Shown piece after piece: positions 27,344 through 39,016 of a stretch of 64,000 nucleotides of DNA. Origin of the DNA: Salimicrobium flavidum (GTDB taxonomy: Bacteria > Bacillota > Bacilli > Bacillales > Halobacillaceae); contig NZ_FTOC01000003.1 of assembly GCF_900156645.1 (NCBI RefSeq), positions 186,001 through 250,000 of the forward strand, given 5' to 3'. Made by a program: the position numbers and the translations under genes. How positions within the stretch are numbered: the first letter of the stretch is position 1; each line of letters starts with the position of its first letter. Below the pieces are notes generated by a model, which ran no database searches, was not told the DNA's origin, and saw only the letters and a program-made list of their open reading frames with translations.

Positions 27344-28159
27344 ATGGATTCGGTAGAACAGTTTATTAAAAAAGATGGGCGGAACCAGTGTATCACCGGA
27401 GCGATTCTGTTTCTGTTCGGGGCAGGGAGTCTCATGTTCTTCCTTGCGAGTGACGGAGGAACATGGCTGATGCTGATCTACGGCGCACCTGCACTGGGCG
27501 GCGGGCTTTATTTCATCCAGTCCGGGTGGAAGGACCTCGTGAAAGCAGGAAGTACAGCTGATATGACGATGGACACCGATGATGATCCCGTCGCTTTTAC
27601 GAGTGTACCGCACGAGATGTATCTCGGTCGCGGCGAAGATCAAGGGGCGCGCTTTTTCAACATGTCCGGTACACCGATGGGGGATATCTTGGAAAAAACG
27701 ACGGTGATGAAAAAAATGGCCGGGAGTGCGTTGTCCCTCCATTTAGCCCACTTTCCACTCCCTTCTGTCTATCAGGTGCAAGAAAGCGGAGAAACCCTGT
27801 ATGAAATAGAAAAGAAAGGGTTCGCACTTCGTTCTAAAGCTTACGTGAAGCGGGGAGACGGAATATACGTAGCCGTCATGGAAGAAAAGAAAGATAAGAA
27901 GAATAAACAGACAGTATTTACATACCGGCAAAAAGAGGATGTACTCTATCAGACCTCAGGAGATCCCTACATAGGAAAATATTCTATCAAAGATAACGAC
28001 GGACAGACCCTGGTCACTTTGAAAAAGGGTGCTGTGCCTGTAGGAGCAGCTGATTCCCTGCAACGGATGAACGGTTCTGTCCTGGAATGGGAGCAACGGG
28101 AGGATATCCCTTATACGCTGCTGATATTCCTTTTTTTCCTCGAACACCGGGAACAATGA
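27344..28159 (+). CDS. Unknown protein with two N-terminal membrane segments
   Basis: This 271-residue protein follows a good ribosome site (AAAGGAGTG). Two hydrophobic helices (about 17–36 and 41–60) are followed by a soluble part made of short alternating strands (about 80–255: …Y-E-I-E-K-K-G-F…, G-K-Y-S-I-K-D-N-D-G-Q-T-L-V-T-L). This recalls tubby-like or LURP-type beta barrels, but I cannot confirm that. It sits alone between the glpD terminator and the his operon, and no function is proposed. Confidence 0.7.
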   Translation: MDSVEQFIKKDGRNQCITGAILFLFGAGSLMFFLASDGGTWLMLIYGAPALGGGLYFIQSGWKDLVKAGSTADMTMDTDDDPVAFTSVPHEMYLGRGEDQGARFFNMSGTPMGDILEKTTVMKKMAGSALSLHLAHFPLPSVYQVQESGETLYEIEKKGFALRSKAYVKRGDGIYVAVMEEKKDKKNKQTVFTYRQKEDVLYQTSGDPYIGKYSIKDNDGQTLVTLKKGAVPVGAADSLQRMNGSVLEWEQREDIPYTLLIFLFFLEHREQ

Positions 28160-28166
28160 TTTCGGA

Positions 28167-28208
28167 TTGACGGAGTTTCTTTATTTTGTTAGCATATTAG
28201 CATACTAA
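28167..28208 (+). promoter_or_regulatory. his operon promoter with a repeated TTAGCATA operator-like element
   Basis: TTGACG (28167–28172) and TAGCAT (28190–28195) form a 17-bp-spaced promoter. The -10 lies inside two adjacent copies of TTAGCATA (28189–28204), and TTAGCATACTAA (28197–28208) is a near-palindrome with TTAG/CTAA ends. A TrpR-like repressor (YerC/HisR) is described for his genes in Bacillales; assigning this site to it is inference from position and symmetry. Confidence 0.55.
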
Positions 28209-28232
28209 AGGATTTACGGAAGGGATGACACG

Positions 28233-29420
28233 ATGGCGAAGAAACTGATGTTCGAAAAACCACTGGGAATGCGCGACACGCTTCCTTTTTTTTATAACAA
28301 AAAAGAACATGTAAGAAAGAAACTGACAGGCGTAATCGAAGCGCACGGCTATCAGTTCATGGATACACCGCTCGTGGAGTATCATGAAACGGTCGGGAAA
28401 ATGAGCGCCACTCAGGACCAGCAACTATTCAAACTGCTGGATCAGCAGGGACACACCCTTGTGCTCAGACCGGATATGACAGCTCCTATTGCACGTGTAG
28501 CTGCTTCGCAATTGAAGAACGAAGCGTTTCCGCTGAGACTTGCCTACGACGGTTCCGTCTTCCGGGCCCAGCAATCGGAAGCCGGAAAACCGGCCCAATT
28601 CGAACAGGTAGGGACAGAGCTGATCGGAGACCATTCGTCTTATGGAGATGCGGAAGTGATCGCTCTATTGATCGATTCGCTGAAACAGACAGGTCTTCAG
28701 GAGTTCGTCATTACAATCGGGCATATCGGTTACGTCCGCTCCCTGTTCGAAGAAGTGATGCCGAATGATGAAGAGGCGGTGGAAACGTTGCTTTCCTATC
28801 TCTACCGTAAAAATTATGTCGGTTACAGATCCTACGTAAGCTCGCTTTCTGTACCGGAAGAGGCGAAGGATAATCTGAACGTACTGCTTCGACTTCGTGG
28901 AGGGGAAGAAGTGTTTGAAGAAGCGAGAGCCCTTTCGAAAGGTCAGGCCGGACTGAAAGCGATGAACGACCTGAAGCAATTGTACCGGACGCTGGAGCAG
29001 TATGGAGTGGCTTCCTACGTACAGTTCGACCTGAATCTGATCAGTCATATGGATTACTACACAGGCATCCTTTTCGAAGGATATGCCCCGAACGTCGGAG
29101 CCCTTCTCTGCAACGGAGGAAGGTATGACGCGCTGCTGCCTTCTTTTGAACTGAATGCTTCTGCGACAGGTTTCGCGGTACACGTAGAACGTCTCTTAGA
29201 AGCATTGAACGGGTCTTCCGAGGTTGAAAAGATAGCGATCTGTCTTCTCGTCGATGACCGCACCCTAAAGCAAGGTTTGCAGGAAGCGGAGCGTCTTCGG
29301 AACGACGGAGAGCGGGTCGTCATCCAGCACAGAGACCAGGTAGCGAACATAGAAGGATTCTCGCGGAAATTCAAAACAGTGATAGATGTGGATAAGGAAG
29401 GAGTGAAAACCGATGAGTAA
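28233..29420 (+). CDS. hisZ: ATP phosphoribosyltransferase regulatory subunit
   Basis: This 395-residue class-II histidyl-tRNA-synthetase-like protein is required with short-form HisG for the first step of histidine synthesis. HisRS-like motif 1 and 2 regions ([22 protein letters not shown]) are present; the C-terminal anticodon-binding part is reduced, as in HisZ. First gene of hisZGDBHAF-IE; overlaps hisG by 8 bases. Confidence 0.95.
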   Translation: MAKKLMFEKPLGMRDTLPFFYNKKEHVRKKLTGVIEAHGYQFMDTPLVEYHETVGKMSATQDQQLFKLLDQQGHTLVLRPDMTAPIARVAASQLKNEAFPLRLAYDGSVFRAQQSEAGKPAQFEQVGTELIGDHSSYGDAEVIALLIDSLKQTGLQEFVITIGHIGYVRSLFEEVMPNDEEAVETLLSYLYRKNYVGYRSYVSSLSVPEEAKDNLNVLLRLRGGEEVFEEARALSKGQAGLKAMNDLKQLYRTLEQYGVASYVQFDLNLISHMDYYTGILFEGYAPNVGALLCNGGRYDALLPSFELNASATGFAVHVERLLEALNGSSEVEKIAICLLVDDRTLKQGLQEAERLRNDGERVVIQHRDQVANIEGFSRKFKTVIDVDKEGVKTDE

Positions 29421-30048
29421 GCCTTTGACGATCGCTATGCCGAAAGGACGGATTTTCGAAGAGGCGGCCGAACTGCTGAAAAATGCGGGTTATGACATCG
29501 GTACGGGTGCGGAGGAGTCCCGTAAGCTGATTTTAGAGTTCCCGGAACAGAACATCAACGTGATGATGGCCAAGCCGATGGACGTAGTGACATATGTCGA
29601 ATATGGAGCGGCGGATATCGGCATCGCCGGCAAAGATGTTCTCCTTGAACAGGATAGAGATGTATACGAAGTGCTCGATCTGAAGATCAGCCCTTGTTAC
29701 ATCGCAGTTGCCGGACTCCCAGGTCAGCCGCTCAGTCGGATTGCGCCGAAGATTGCAACGAAATACCCGAAAGTCGCCTCTGATTACTATCGGGAACAGG
29801 GGGAACAGATTGAAATCATCCCTCTGAACGGTTCGATTGAACTCGCTCCCCTGATCGGGTTGAGTGACCGGATCGTCGATATCGTATCCACCGGCCGTAC
29901 GCTGAAGGAGAATGGTCTTGTCGAATATGAAAAGATTACGGATATCACGTCGCGTCTGATCGTGAACCCGGTCAGCTACCGCACGAAGAGTGACCGGATC
30001 GATCCTCTCGTCGAAAAAATGGGTGAACAGATAGGGGTGTCTTCATGA
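29413..30048 (+). CDS. hisG: ATP phosphoribosyltransferase, short form
   Basis: At 211 residues this is the short HisG that lacks the C-terminal regulatory domain and works with HisZ, joining ATP and PRPP. Features seen include A-M-P-K-G-R-I at the N-terminus and the PRPP loop region [11 protein letters not shown]. Overlaps hisZ by 8 and hisD by 4 bases. Confidence 0.96.
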   Translation: MSKPLTIAMPKGRIFEEAAELLKNAGYDIGTGAEESRKLILEFPEQNINVMMAKPMDVVTYVEYGAADIGIAGKDVLLEQDRDVYEVLDLKISPCYIAVAGLPGQPLSRIAPKIATKYPKVASDYYREQGEQIEIIPLNGSIELAPLIGLSDRIVDIVSTGRTLKENGLVEYEKITDITSRLIVNPVSYRTKSDRIDPLVEKMGEQIGVSS

Positions 30049-31322
30049 ACAGGCTGACACGGGAAGATATAAAAGAATGGAAGGCGAAACGTCAGGGAGA
30101 TACTTCGGAAGCTGCGGCTTCTGTAGAGGAAATCGTGAAGGATGTACGGACACACGGAGATAGTGCGGTTCGAAAATATACGGATAAATTCGATGGGGTC
30201 TCTCTGTCCGAATTCAGGGTAAGCTCAGAAGAGATAAGTGACGCATACGAATCTTTGAGTGGGAAATACCTCGACATCATCCAGGAAGCGGCACGGAACA
30301 TCCGTCGTTTTCATGAAAAACAAGTGCCCTCGTCCTGGTTCGATACGTCTCTGGACGGGACGTTGCTGGGTCAGAAATACACTTCCCTCGACAGGGTAGG
30401 GGTTTACGTACCCGGGGGGACGGCAGCCTATCCTTCCTCTGTGATGATGAACATCATTCCTGCGCAGGTGGCAGGAGTGAAGCGGATAGCTATGGTCACC
30501 CCACCTGGTCCGAACAATCAGGTGCCGATCGGAGTGCTGGCCACAGCACAGATCCTCGGTGTTAAGGAAATTTATAAAATAGGTGGAGCGCAGGCCATCG
30601 CGGCTCTCGCCTATGGTACGGAAACGGTTCCGTTCGTCGATAAAATAACCGGTCCCGGGAACATTTTCGTGGCCCTTGCGAAAAAGGAAGTGTACGGTGA
30701 AGTGGACATTGATATGATCGCCGGTCCCAGTGAGATCGTCGTTTTATGTGATGAGACCGCCCGTCCAGGGGAAGTGGCTGCAGATCTTCTTTCCCAGGCC
30801 GAACATGACGAACGATCTTCGGCCATCTGTGTCACCACCTCCGAAGAGCTCGCCGGAAAAGTGGAAAAGGAAGTGAAAAGCCAGCTTGCTGATCTTCCGA
30901 GAACAACGATCGCAACCGCGAGTATGGACACCTACGGAGGTATCATTGTCACGGAAACGATGGAAGAAGCGGTGGCAGCCGTGAACGATCTTGCTCCGGA
31001 GCATCTGGAAGTGATGACGGCCAACCCTTATGATCAGCTCGGGAGCATCAGACACGCCGGAGCGATCTTCCTCGGCCCGTTCAGTTCTGAGCCGGTCGGC
31101 GATTACTTTGCAGGTCCGAATCATGTTCTGCCTACGAGCGGAACGGCAAGGTTTTCGAGTCCGTTGAACGTCCATGACTTCATGAAGAAATCAAGTATCA
31201 TTTCCTACAGTGAAGCGGCCTGGAAAGAACATGCGGATAAAATTGCGAGTTTCGCCCGTCTGGAAGACCTGGAGGGGCATGCTCGTGCCGTCGAAAAGAG
31301 GAAGGAGCGTTACGATGACTAG
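30045..31322 (+). CDS. hisD: Histidinol dehydrogenase
   Basis: This 425-residue zinc enzyme oxidises L-histidinol to histidine in two NAD-dependent steps. The signature [12 protein letters not shown] (about 225–237) and Q-A-E-H-D (about 255) are present; length is normal. The ATG overlaps the hisG stop (ATGA). Confidence 0.96.
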   Translation: MNRLTREDIKEWKAKRQGDTSEAAASVEEIVKDVRTHGDSAVRKYTDKFDGVSLSEFRVSSEEISDAYESLSGKYLDIIQEAARNIRRFHEKQVPSSWFDTSLDGTLLGQKYTSLDRVGVYVPGGTAAYPSSVMMNIIPAQVAGVKRIAMVTPPGPNNQVPIGVLATAQILGVKEIYKIGGAQAIAALAYGTETVPFVDKITGPGNIFVALAKKEVYGEVDIDMIAGPSEIVVLCDETARPGEVAADLLSQAEHDERSSAICVTTSEELAGKVEKEVKSQLADLPRTTIATASMDTYGGIIVTETMEEAVAAVNDLAPEHLEVMTANPYDQLGSIRHAGAIFLGPFSSEPVGDYFAGPNHVLPTSGTARFSSPLNVHDFMKKSSIISYSEAAWKEHADKIASFARLEDLEGHARAVEKRKERYDD

Positions 31323-31905
31323 ATCGGGAAGTATTATGAGGAAAACACGGGAGACGGATATCGACCTGCAGTTCGATGTGGACGGGAAAGGGAAAGCGGA
31401 GCTTGAAGTGCAGGTTCCGTTCCTCTCTCATATGCTGGAACTTTTTACGAAGCACGGCCTTTTCAACCTGAAAGTGAGCGGAAAGGGAGACGTGGAGGTC
31501 GATGATCATCACCTCACCGAAGATATAGGCATTTGTCTCGGACAGGCTCTGCGTGAGGCTATCGGAGATAAACAGGGGATGAAACGGTACGGCTCGATGA
31601 TTCTGCCTATGGACGAAGCGCTCGTCACAGTGGCGCTGGATTTGTCCGATCGTCCTCACCTGGAATGGCATGCTGATATCCCTTCTGAAAAAATCGGCAC
31701 CTTCGATACGGAAAACGTTCATGAATTTTTCTGGAAACTGGCCCTTGAAGCAAGGATGAACCTTCACATCGTCGTTCATCACGGTCATAATTCCCATCAC
31801 ATTACAGAAGCGATGTTCAAGGCATTCGGCCGCGCTCTCGATGAAGCGACCGAAATCGATCCGAGAGTCGAAGGCGTGCCGAGCACGAAAGGGAGCCTGT
31901 CATGA
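31315..31905 (+). CDS. hisB: Imidazoleglycerol-phosphate dehydratase
   Basis: This 196-residue manganese enzyme dehydrates IGP to imidazole acetol phosphate. The metal-ligand motifs D-D-H-H (about 63–66), F-D-T-E-N-V-H-E-F and H-H-G-H-N-S-H-H are intact. It is monofunctional, without the phosphatase domain of enteric HisB. ATG 31315 overlaps the end of hisD by 8 bases and follows AAGGAG; the frame is open further upstream inside hisD. Confidence 0.96.
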   Translation: MTRSGSIMRKTRETDIDLQFDVDGKGKAELEVQVPFLSHMLELFTKHGLFNLKVSGKGDVEVDDHHLTEDIGICLGQALREAIGDKQGMKRYGSMILPMDEALVTVALDLSDRPHLEWHADIPSEKIGTFDTENVHEFFWKLALEARMNLHIVVHHGHNSHHITEAMFKAFGRALDEATEIDPRVEGVPSTKGSLS

Positions 31906-32534
31906 TCGGTATCATCGATTACGGCATGGGCAACCTCTTCAGTGTGTCGAAAGCATTGGAGCGTCTGGACGTCGATTACTGTATCGGAGATCGGCCGGAG
32001 AAGCTAGAAGATGTCGAAGGGCTGATCCTCCCCGGTGTCGGAGCTTTTCCGGACGCGATGAAAGCTCTTGAAGAACACGGGTTCATTGAATTCATCCATG
32101 AAAAGATCGAAGCCGGTGTCCCTTTTTACGGGATCTGTCTCGGAATGCAGCTTCTGTTCGAATCCAGTGAAGAGGGCGGAAATACGAAAGGTCTCGGCGT
32201 GTTTCCCGGAACGATCCGCCGTTTTAGCGGGAGGACGGAAAAAGGGGAGAAGTACAAGGTACCTCACATGGGATGGAACCAGCTCGAGCTTCACCGTCCG
32301 GACCACTACGTGCTCGAGAACGTCGGGGAGGAGTACGTATATTTCGTCCATTCTTACGTGGTGGAGACCGGTGACGAATCGATTCTGCTGGCGACAGCGG
32401 ATTATCACCAGCAGGTACCTGCGATTGTAGGGAAAGAGAACGTCGTGGCCAGTCAGTTCCATCCTGAAAAGAGTGGACGGGCAGGTGTACAGCTTCTTGA
32501 AAACTTCTGTAAGAAAGTCGGAAAGCATGCATGA
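31902..32534 (+). CDS. hisH: Imidazole glycerol phosphate synthase, glutaminase subunit
   Basis: This 210-residue class I glutamine amidotransferase supplies ammonia to HisF. The nucleophile lies in G-I-C-L-G-M-Q and the His-Glu pair in S-Q-F-H-P-E-K-S-G. It overlaps hisB by 4 bases. Confidence 0.96.
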   Translation: MIGIIDYGMGNLFSVSKALERLDVDYCIGDRPEKLEDVEGLILPGVGAFPDAMKALEEHGFIEFIHEKIEAGVPFYGICLGMQLLFESSEEGGNTKGLGVFPGTIRRFSGRTEKGEKYKVPHMGWNQLELHRPDHYVLENVGEEYVYFVHSYVVETGDESILLATADYHQQVPAIVGKENVVASQFHPEKSGRAGVQLLENFCKKVGKHA

Positions 32535-32562
32535 ATTCTTATGAGGAAAGCGGGGGGAATCG

Positions 32563-33285
32563 ATGAGTTTTACTATTTATCCCGCCATCGATATGCGTAA
32601 CGGAAAGTGCGTACGATTGGAACAGGGAGATTTCGATAAAGAAACAGTCTACGGGGACAGTCCGTTTGATGTCGCCCGTGATTTCGTGGAAAAAGGCGCA
32701 TCCTGGATACATATGGTCGACCTGGATGGAGCGAAGGAAGGCTCGAAGAAAAACGCGGTAGACGTGATCCGTGTAGCTAAGGAACTCGACTGCCGGGTGC
32801 AGATCGGTGGAGGTATCCGTTCAAAAGAGGACGCAGCCTTCTATCTTGACCAGGGAGTGGACCGGGTGATCATCGGATCGCTCGCTGTAAAAAATGTAGA
32901 ACTCACGAAAGAACTGCTCCGCACGTACGGGGAACGGATCGTGATCGGTCTCGATGCGAAGAACGGATACATCGCAACAGAGGGGTGGCTGGAGACTTCA
33001 GAGATAAAGGCTGCGGATATCGGAAAAGAACTCCGTGATGCCGGGGCTTCCACCTTCATTTACACGGATATCGCAAAAGACGGGATGCTTTCAGGACCGA
33101 ACACGGAAGAAATCGCGGACCTTGCCAGAGAAACCGGAGTGGAAGTGATCGCTTCCGGCGGTATTCAGGGACTTGAAGACATCAAAGAATTGAAGAACCA
33201 TCCGAATATAAGCGGGACGATCATCGGAAAGGCTCTTTATACAGGTCGATTCACCTTGAAGGATGCCCTGAAGGAGGAAGTGTAA
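32563..33285 (+). CDS. hisA: Phosphoribosylformimino-5-aminoimidazole carboxamide ribotide isomerase
   Basis: This 240-residue TIM barrel performs an Amadori rearrangement of ProFAR. Catalytic Asp residues lie in P-A-I-D-M-R (residue 8) and Y-T-D-I-A-K-D-G. The hisA stop and hisF start share one base (TAATG). Confidence 0.96.
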   Translation: MSFTIYPAIDMRNGKCVRLEQGDFDKETVYGDSPFDVARDFVEKGASWIHMVDLDGAKEGSKKNAVDVIRVAKELDCRVQIGGGIRSKEDAAFYLDQGVDRVIIGSLAVKNVELTKELLRTYGERIVIGLDAKNGYIATEGWLETSEIKAADIGKELRDAGASTFIYTDIAKDGMLSGPNTEEIADLARETGVEVIASGGIQGLEDIKELKNHPNISGTIIGKALYTGRFTLKDALKEEV

Positions 33286-34043
33286 TGCTGGCGAAACGTA
33301 TCATCCCTTGCCTGGACGTCAAAGAAGGCCGAGTCGTCAAAGGAATACAGTTCGTAGACATCCGGGACGCAGGAGACCCGGTAGAACTGGCGAAAGCGTA
33401 TGATGAAGAAGGCGCGGACGAACTCGTGTTTCTCGATATATCCGCTACCCATGAAGGGAAGGAAACGATGATCGATGTTGTTCGTGAGGTCGCCTCGGAA
33501 CTGGCGATTCCATTCACTGTCGGAGGAGGCATACGCACACTCGAAGACATGCGCGAAACACTCCGCAACGGAGCGGACAAAGTGGCGGTGAATTCGGCGG
33601 CCGTCAAGCGTCCCGAATTGATCAGGGAAGGAGCGGATTATTTCGGTTCCCAGTGTATCGTGGTCGCGATCGACGGCCGTTTTGAGGAAGAGACGGGGGA
33701 TTGGTATGTCTATACAGCCGGAGGTCGTCACAAAACAAAGCGCCGGGTTACGGACTGGGCTCTAGAAGCTGAAAAGCTCGGAGCCGGAGAGATACTACTC
33801 ACCTCCATGAATCAGGACGGGGAAAAAACGGGCTTCGATCTCCCGATGCTTGAAGCCGTTCAGAGTGTAGTATCCATTCCGGTCATCGCTTCCGGTGGTG
33901 CCGGAAACAAAGAACATTTCCACGAAGTGTTCACAGAAGTGGATGCCGACGCCGCTCTGGCCGCGTCCATCTTCCATTACAAAGAAACATCCATCAGCAA
34001 TGTGAAAGATTACTTGAGGAATAAAGGAGTGGCGATAAGGTGA
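33285..34043 (+). CDS. hisF: Imidazole glycerol phosphate synthase, cyclase subunit
   Basis: This 252-residue TIM barrel uses ammonia from HisH to form IGP and AICAR. Catalytic Asp11 lies in I-P-C-L-D-V-K and the second Asp in L-L-T-S-M-N-Q-D-G. Overlaps hisIE by 4 bases. Confidence 0.97.
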   Translation: MLAKRIIPCLDVKEGRVVKGIQFVDIRDAGDPVELAKAYDEEGADELVFLDISATHEGKETMIDVVREVASELAIPFTVGGGIRTLEDMRETLRNGADKVAVNSAAVKRPELIREGADYFGSQCIVVAIDGRFEEETGDWYVYTAGGRHKTKRRVTDWALEAEKLGAGEILLTSMNQDGEKTGFDLPMLEAVQSVVSIPVIASGGAGNKEHFHEVFTEVDADAALAASIFHYKETSISNVKDYLRNKGVAIR

Positions 34044-34654
34044 ACATAGAAGAAGTCGTTTTCGATGAAAAGGGTCTTGTTCCGGCGATTGTACAGGACG
34101 CACGTTCAAAAGCGGTGCTGACCCTTGCATATATGAATGAAGAAGCACTGAAACAGACGCTCCAAAAAGGGGAGACCGTCTTTTACAGCCGTTCCCGCGG
34201 AGAACTGTGGCATAAAGGGGAGACCTCCGGAAATACCCAGCAGGTAGAGCATATGGCATATGACTGTGATCAGGATGCGATTCTCGTACAGGTCATCCCT
34301 TCAGGTCCGGCTTGCCACACCGGTAGTTACAGCTGCTTCGGTGAAACACTGACGTCTCATCCCGAAGACAGATACCGGATGCTTACCGAGCTCCAGGAAG
34401 TACTCGCAAAGAGAAAAGCGGAACTTCCGGAAGGCTCGTATACGTCGCAACTCTTCGCGGAAGGAGTCGACAGAATCGCTAAAAAGATCGGCGAAGAGGC
34501 CGGAGAAGTCGTTATCGCAGCGAAAAATGACGACAAAGAAGAGCTTGCTCTCGAGTCGGCGGATCTATTGTTCCACCTTCTCATGCTGCTTACCGACAGA
34601 AATGTTTCTTTCGATGCAGTCCTGGAGGTTCTGGAAAAACGTCATAAAAAGTAG
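34040..34654 (+). CDS. hisI: Bifunctional phosphoribosyl-AMP cyclohydrolase / phosphoribosyl-ATP pyrophosphatase
   Basis: This 204-residue fusion carries an N-terminal HisI domain (about 1–105, with [15 protein letters not shown] and D-C-D-Q-D) and a C-terminal HisE domain (about 115–204, [12 protein letters not shown]). It catalyses steps two and three of the pathway. Last gene of the operon; hisC and histidinol phosphatase are absent here, as in B. subtilis where they map elsewhere. Confidence 0.96.
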   Translation: MNIEEVVFDEKGLVPAIVQDARSKAVLTLAYMNEEALKQTLQKGETVFYSRSRGELWHKGETSGNTQQVEHMAYDCDQDAILVQVIPSGPACHTGSYSCFGETLTSHPEDRYRMLTELQEVLAKRKAELPEGSYTSQLFAEGVDRIAKKIGEEAGEVVIAAKNDDKEELALESADLLFHLLMLLTDRNVSFDAVLEVLEKRHKK

Positions 34655-34828
34655 GCTCTGTTAAAGCCAGTTTTTGATTTCACAACGAAGGGTGGAGACG
34701 CCTGCGGGAGTAGCATGAACTTAAAAATCACCGGAATAGAACGTAGAGAGATTCCGGAAGTTTACGTCATGCCCGCGGCAAGCTTCCACCCGTAGAGATA
34801 AAAATCAATTAGGAACGATAACAGAGTC
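34654..34828. repeat. Palindromic MITE-like element, family B (intact copy)
   Basis: The ends GGCTCTGTTA and TAACAGAGTC are imperfect terminal inverted repeats. Inside, GGTGGAGACGCCTGCGGGAG…CATG (34691–34720) pairs with CATGCCCGCGGCAAGCTTCC-ACC (34768–34790), and a short CCGGAAT/ATTCCGG stem lies at the centre. About 175 bp, non-coding, directly after hisI, where an operon terminator would be expected. Similar GGTGGAGACGCC/CCGCGGCAAGC palindromes are common between genes in bacilli. Confidence 0.8.
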
Positions 34829-34925
34829 AAAAAGTAAAAAATTTTGGCCCTCCTCTCATCTAAAGCTCCGTTTTATGATATACTTGGAAATTGTTAGATT
34901 GACGAATCGGAGTAGGGGGCCATTT

Positions 34926-35924
34926 ATGACGACATTGGTGAAGGATGAAAGCAACGTCATTCCTTTCGTCCCAAATAGCAGCTTTTATTTCAGTTACGGT
35001 GTGCAGGCCTTTCAGAAAAGGTCATTTGACCGCGCCGTACGATGGCTGAAAAAGGCGATAGAGATAAATGAAAACGAACCATTATATAAATGCCAGCTTT
35101 CCGTCGTTTATACGGAAGTTGGTTCTTATCATGCAGCGAATCAGCTACTTAACGAAGTGTTGAGGGAAAAAGGGGACACGTACCCTGACTGTTATTACCT
35201 TATGGCGAACAATTACGCTCATCTCGGTCTGTTTCAGGATGCAAGCAGGTATCTCGATACTTATATGGAGCGCGATCCGGAGGGTGAGTTCAAGGAAGCC
35301 GCTGAGCAGTTGAAAGAAATGATCGATTCGCTCGAACCTGAAGAGAAAGAGGATTTCCAGTTCGATGAAGAGGACGAACTTCTCGTTTACCAGGAGACGG
35401 TACATTATCATCTTGAACATCATGAATGGGAAGAAGCACTCGCGCTTCTCGAAGAAATGATGAACCTCTTTCCGACCTTCCCTCTGACCAATCATCAATA
35501 CGCCTACGCTTTGTTCCATTCCGGGAACCGCGAAGCCGCTGTCGATATGGAACGTGAATGGCTGGAAGAGACGCCTGAAGATATCCTTTGTCACATCAAC
35601 CTGGTGACTTTCTATGTGGAGATGAATCAATTCGAGCTGATGAAGCATCATATATTCCAATTGAAGAACGTCTACCCTATGCATGAAGAACAGCAGCTTG
35701 CTGTGGCAGTGGCTCTTACAAGAGCAGGAGAATACACAGAGGCCGTCGATCGGTTCAGAATGCTCGGAAAAAAAGCAGTGAAAAATCGTTATCAGTATTT
35801 GAAATGGTACAGCATCGCTTCTTTCTATTGTGGCGATCCCTTCAAGTCGGAGGAGCTGTGGAAGCGCGGAACGCAGCGTTTTCCTGAGCTGACGGATTCT
35901 GATGGGCCATGGATTACGGGATGA
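34926..35924 (+). CDS. Tetratricopeptide-repeat protein (YvcD-like position)
   Basis: This 332-residue soluble protein is built of TPR-like helical pairs: F-S-Y-G-V-Q-A-F-Q-K-R-S-F-D-R-A-V-R-W-L-K-K-A (about 20–42) and Y-K-C-Q-L-S-V-V-Y-T-E-V-G-S-Y-H-A-A-N-Q-L-L (about 50–72), with more to about 310 and an acidic insert at about 135–150. It probably serves as a protein-binding scaffold; the partner is unknown. Position between hisI and trxB matches B. subtilis yvcD. ATG 34926 follows TAGGGGG; the frame extends upstream without a ribosome site. Confidence 0.8.
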   Translation: MTTLVKDESNVIPFVPNSSFYFSYGVQAFQKRSFDRAVRWLKKAIEINENEPLYKCQLSVVYTEVGSYHAANQLLNEVLREKGDTYPDCYYLMANNYAHLGLFQDASRYLDTYMERDPEGEFKEAAEQLKEMIDSLEPEEKEDFQFDEEDELLVYQETVHYHLEHHEWEEALALLEEMMNLFPTFPLTNHQYAYALFHSGNREAAVDMEREWLEETPEDILCHINLVTFYVEMNQFELMKHHIFQLKNVYPMHEEQQLAVAVALTRAGEYTEAVDRFRMLGKKAVKNRYQYLKWYSIASFYCGDPFKSEELWKRGTQRFPELTDSDGPWITG

Positions 35925-35991
35925 GCAGAAATATAGACGAGCAATGATGGATTTACTATGATAATGACAGATTGCGAAAGCTAAGGAGTGA

Positions 35992-36951
<960 letters not shown>

Positions 36952-36972
36952 AAAGTAATTTAAAAGTAACCC

Positions 36973-36999
36973 GTGTGTAACACGCGTGACACACTTTTT
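36973..36999 (+). terminator. Probable trxB terminator
   Basis: GTGTGT pairs with ACACAC around a small CACGCGTG core and is followed by five T. Confidence 0.55.
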
Positions 37000-37050
37000 C
37001 GTTACAATTGAAGTAATGATAGACCCCCTTTTTTAAGATATACCTTTGTG

Positions 37051-37081
37051 GCACAGGTGTTCCTCACCTGTGCTTTTTTTG
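37051..37081 (+). terminator. Strong terminator before rapZ
   Basis: GCACAGGTG pairs with CACCTGTGC around a five-base loop, followed by seven T. A TATAAT at 37103–37108, with a poor -35, follows and may start the rapZ–glmR–whiA transcript. No gene is visible between trxB and this hairpin; the NUDIX gene yvcI found here in B. subtilis is missing. Confidence 0.88.
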
Positions 37082-37148
37082 TGTTTCCTTCCCGGAAAGT
37101 TGTATAATAAGGGAAAGTGTAAGGCATGTATTCGTAAGGGGGAGAATT

Positions 37149-38039
37149 ATGGATCCACAAGCAAACAATGCGAAACTCGTTATTATTACCGGCATGTCCG
37201 GTGCAGGAAAAACCGTAGCCGTGCAAAGTTTTGAAGACCTCGGCTACTTTTGTGTGGACAATTTGCCACCGGCTCTGTTACCGAAGTTTCTGGAGCTGAT
37301 GAAGGACCCGAATAATAATATCACCAACGTTGCGCTCGTCATGGATCTCAGGGGGAGAGAATTCTTCGATTCCCTAATCGAGGCTCTGGATCATTTGAGC
37401 CGGGAGGACTGGCTTGAGGATCACATTCTTTTTCTCGATGCCATAGACCAGGTGCTCGTCTCCCGCTATAAAGAAACGAGACGATTCCATCCTTTAGCAC
37501 CGGATGGACTTCCTCTCGACGGGATCAAAAAGGAACGAGAGATGCTGGATGAGCTGAGGGGGAGAGCCCAGACGATCATCGATACGACAGAGCTGAAACC
37601 GAGAGCTCTGCGCGATGAGATCCTGCAGACGTTCAAAGAAAAAGAGCAGCAGGTCTTCTCGGTACAGATGGTGTCCTTCGGCTTCAAACACGGCGTACCG
37701 ATCGATGCGGATCTGATGTTTGACGTGCGTTTCCTTCCTAATCCTCATTATGTGGAGCATATGCGTGCACTGACAGGCCTTGATCAGGACGTATTCAATT
37801 ACGTGTTCAAATGGGCGGAGACGAAACAGTTTCTGGATAAATTGAAAGATCTACTCGAATTCATGCTTCCACGTTACCGAAAAGAAGGGAAGTCCCAGAT
37901 CATCATCGCAATCGGCTGTACCGGTGGGCAACACCGCTCCGTAGCGATTGCCGAGTTTCTGGCCGACTACTTCGGAGATGATTACGTAACGAAAGTGAAT
38001 CATAGAGATATCAACAAGAGAAAGGGCTTAACACAATGA
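37149..38039 (+). CDS. rapZ: RNase adapter RapZ / nucleotide-binding protein YvcJ
   Basis: This 296-residue P-loop protein has Walker A G-M-S-G-A-G-K-T (residues 15–22) and the family C-terminal domain ([10 protein letters not shown] at about 256–265). The E. coli homologue guides RNase E to GlmZ sRNA and senses glucosamine-6-phosphate; in B. subtilis YvcJ hydrolyses GTP and affects competence. It overlaps glmR by 4 bases. Confidence 0.95.
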   Translation: MDPQANNAKLVIITGMSGAGKTVAVQSFEDLGYFCVDNLPPALLPKFLELMKDPNNNITNVALVMDLRGREFFDSLIEALDHLSREDWLEDHILFLDAIDQVLVSRYKETRRFHPLAPDGLPLDGIKKEREMLDELRGRAQTIIDTTELKPRALRDEILQTFKEKEQQVFSVQMVSFGFKHGVPIDADLMFDVRFLPNPHYVEHMRALTGLDQDVFNYVFKWAETKQFLDKLKDLLEFMLPRYRKEGKSQIIIAIGCTGGQHRSVAIAEFLADYFGDDYVTKVNHRDINKRKGLTQ

Positions 38040-39001
38040 GACAGACAGACAACAGAGTACTCGTCATCGGTGGCGGTACCGGAATGCCCGTCCTGCTTAG
38101 AGGATTGAAAAAACAGCCGATCACCCTTTCTGCGCTCGTAACGATTGCAGATGACGGGGGGAGTTCGGGGAAATTGCGTTCGGAGATGGAAATGCCTGCT
38201 CCGGGCGATATACGGAATGTCATTGCAGCTTTATCGGAAGCGGAGCCGATGCTTCTCGATTTATTCCAGCATCGTTTTCCGGACGGGAACGGTCTCTCCG
38301 GTCATTCGATGGGGAATCTGCTTCTTGCTGCTGTCACGAACCTCTCGGGCGACTTTTACGACGGGATCAAGCAGATCTCCCAGGTGCTAAACGTAAAGGG
38401 GAATATCTACCCTTTATCCAAATATTCCATGTACCTCCACGCAGAAATGGAAGACGGCACAGTGGTTTCCGGGGAGTCTAGAATTCCGGAAGTGAACAAA
38501 AGGATCAAACGGGTGTTTCTGAGTCCCATGCCTGCACAGCCTTTACCGGAAGCGGTGGAGGCGATCAGGGAGTCGGAGCTGATCGTTATATCTCCGGGGA
38601 GCCTGTACACGAGTATACTGCCGAATCTGATCATCCCGGAAGTCAGGGAAGCTTTGAGAGATACAGAAGCGACGGTGACGTATGTGTGCAACGTCATGAC
38701 GCAGGAAGGGGAAACCTCCCACTATTCGGCGGCGGATCATTTGCAGGCGATTTATGATCACATCGGAGACGATGTCATCGATTCGATCATCGTCCATAAT
38801 CAGCCGATCAGGTCGGAAACCCGTCAACTGTATGCCAAAGAAAACGCCGAGCCGGTCTCCTATGATCTTGATCGTCTCCGGTCGATGAATATAAAAATCA
38901 TTGAAGAGGACATTATCGATAGATCCCAGCCGGTGATCCGACATGATGCTGAAAAACTATCAAGACTGTTATATCATATGCTTGTGCAGCATAGTGTTTA
39001 G
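38036..39001 (+). CDS. glmR: Gluconeogenesis factor GlmR (YvcK)
   Basis: This 321-residue CofD-like protein begins [17 protein letters not shown] and has [11 protein letters not shown]. In B. subtilis it binds UDP-GlcNAc and activates GlmS, directing carbon to the cell wall during growth on gluconeogenic substrates. Translation is probably coupled to rapZ. Confidence 0.95.
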   Translation: MRQTDNRVLVIGGGTGMPVLLRGLKKQPITLSALVTIADDGGSSGKLRSEMEMPAPGDIRNVIAALSEAEPMLLDLFQHRFPDGNGLSGHSMGNLLLAAVTNLSGDFYDGIKQISQVLNVKGNIYPLSKYSMYLHAEMEDGTVVSGESRIPEVNKRIKRVFLSPMPAQPLPEAVEAIRESELIVISPGSLYTSILPNLIIPEVREALRDTEATVTYVCNVMTQEGETSHYSAADHLQAIYDHIGDDVIDSIIVHNQPIRSETRQLYAKENAEPVSYDLDRLRSMNIKIIEEDIIDRSQPVIRHDAEKLSRLLYHMLVQHSV

Positions 39002-39016
39002 AAAGGAGGGATTGCG

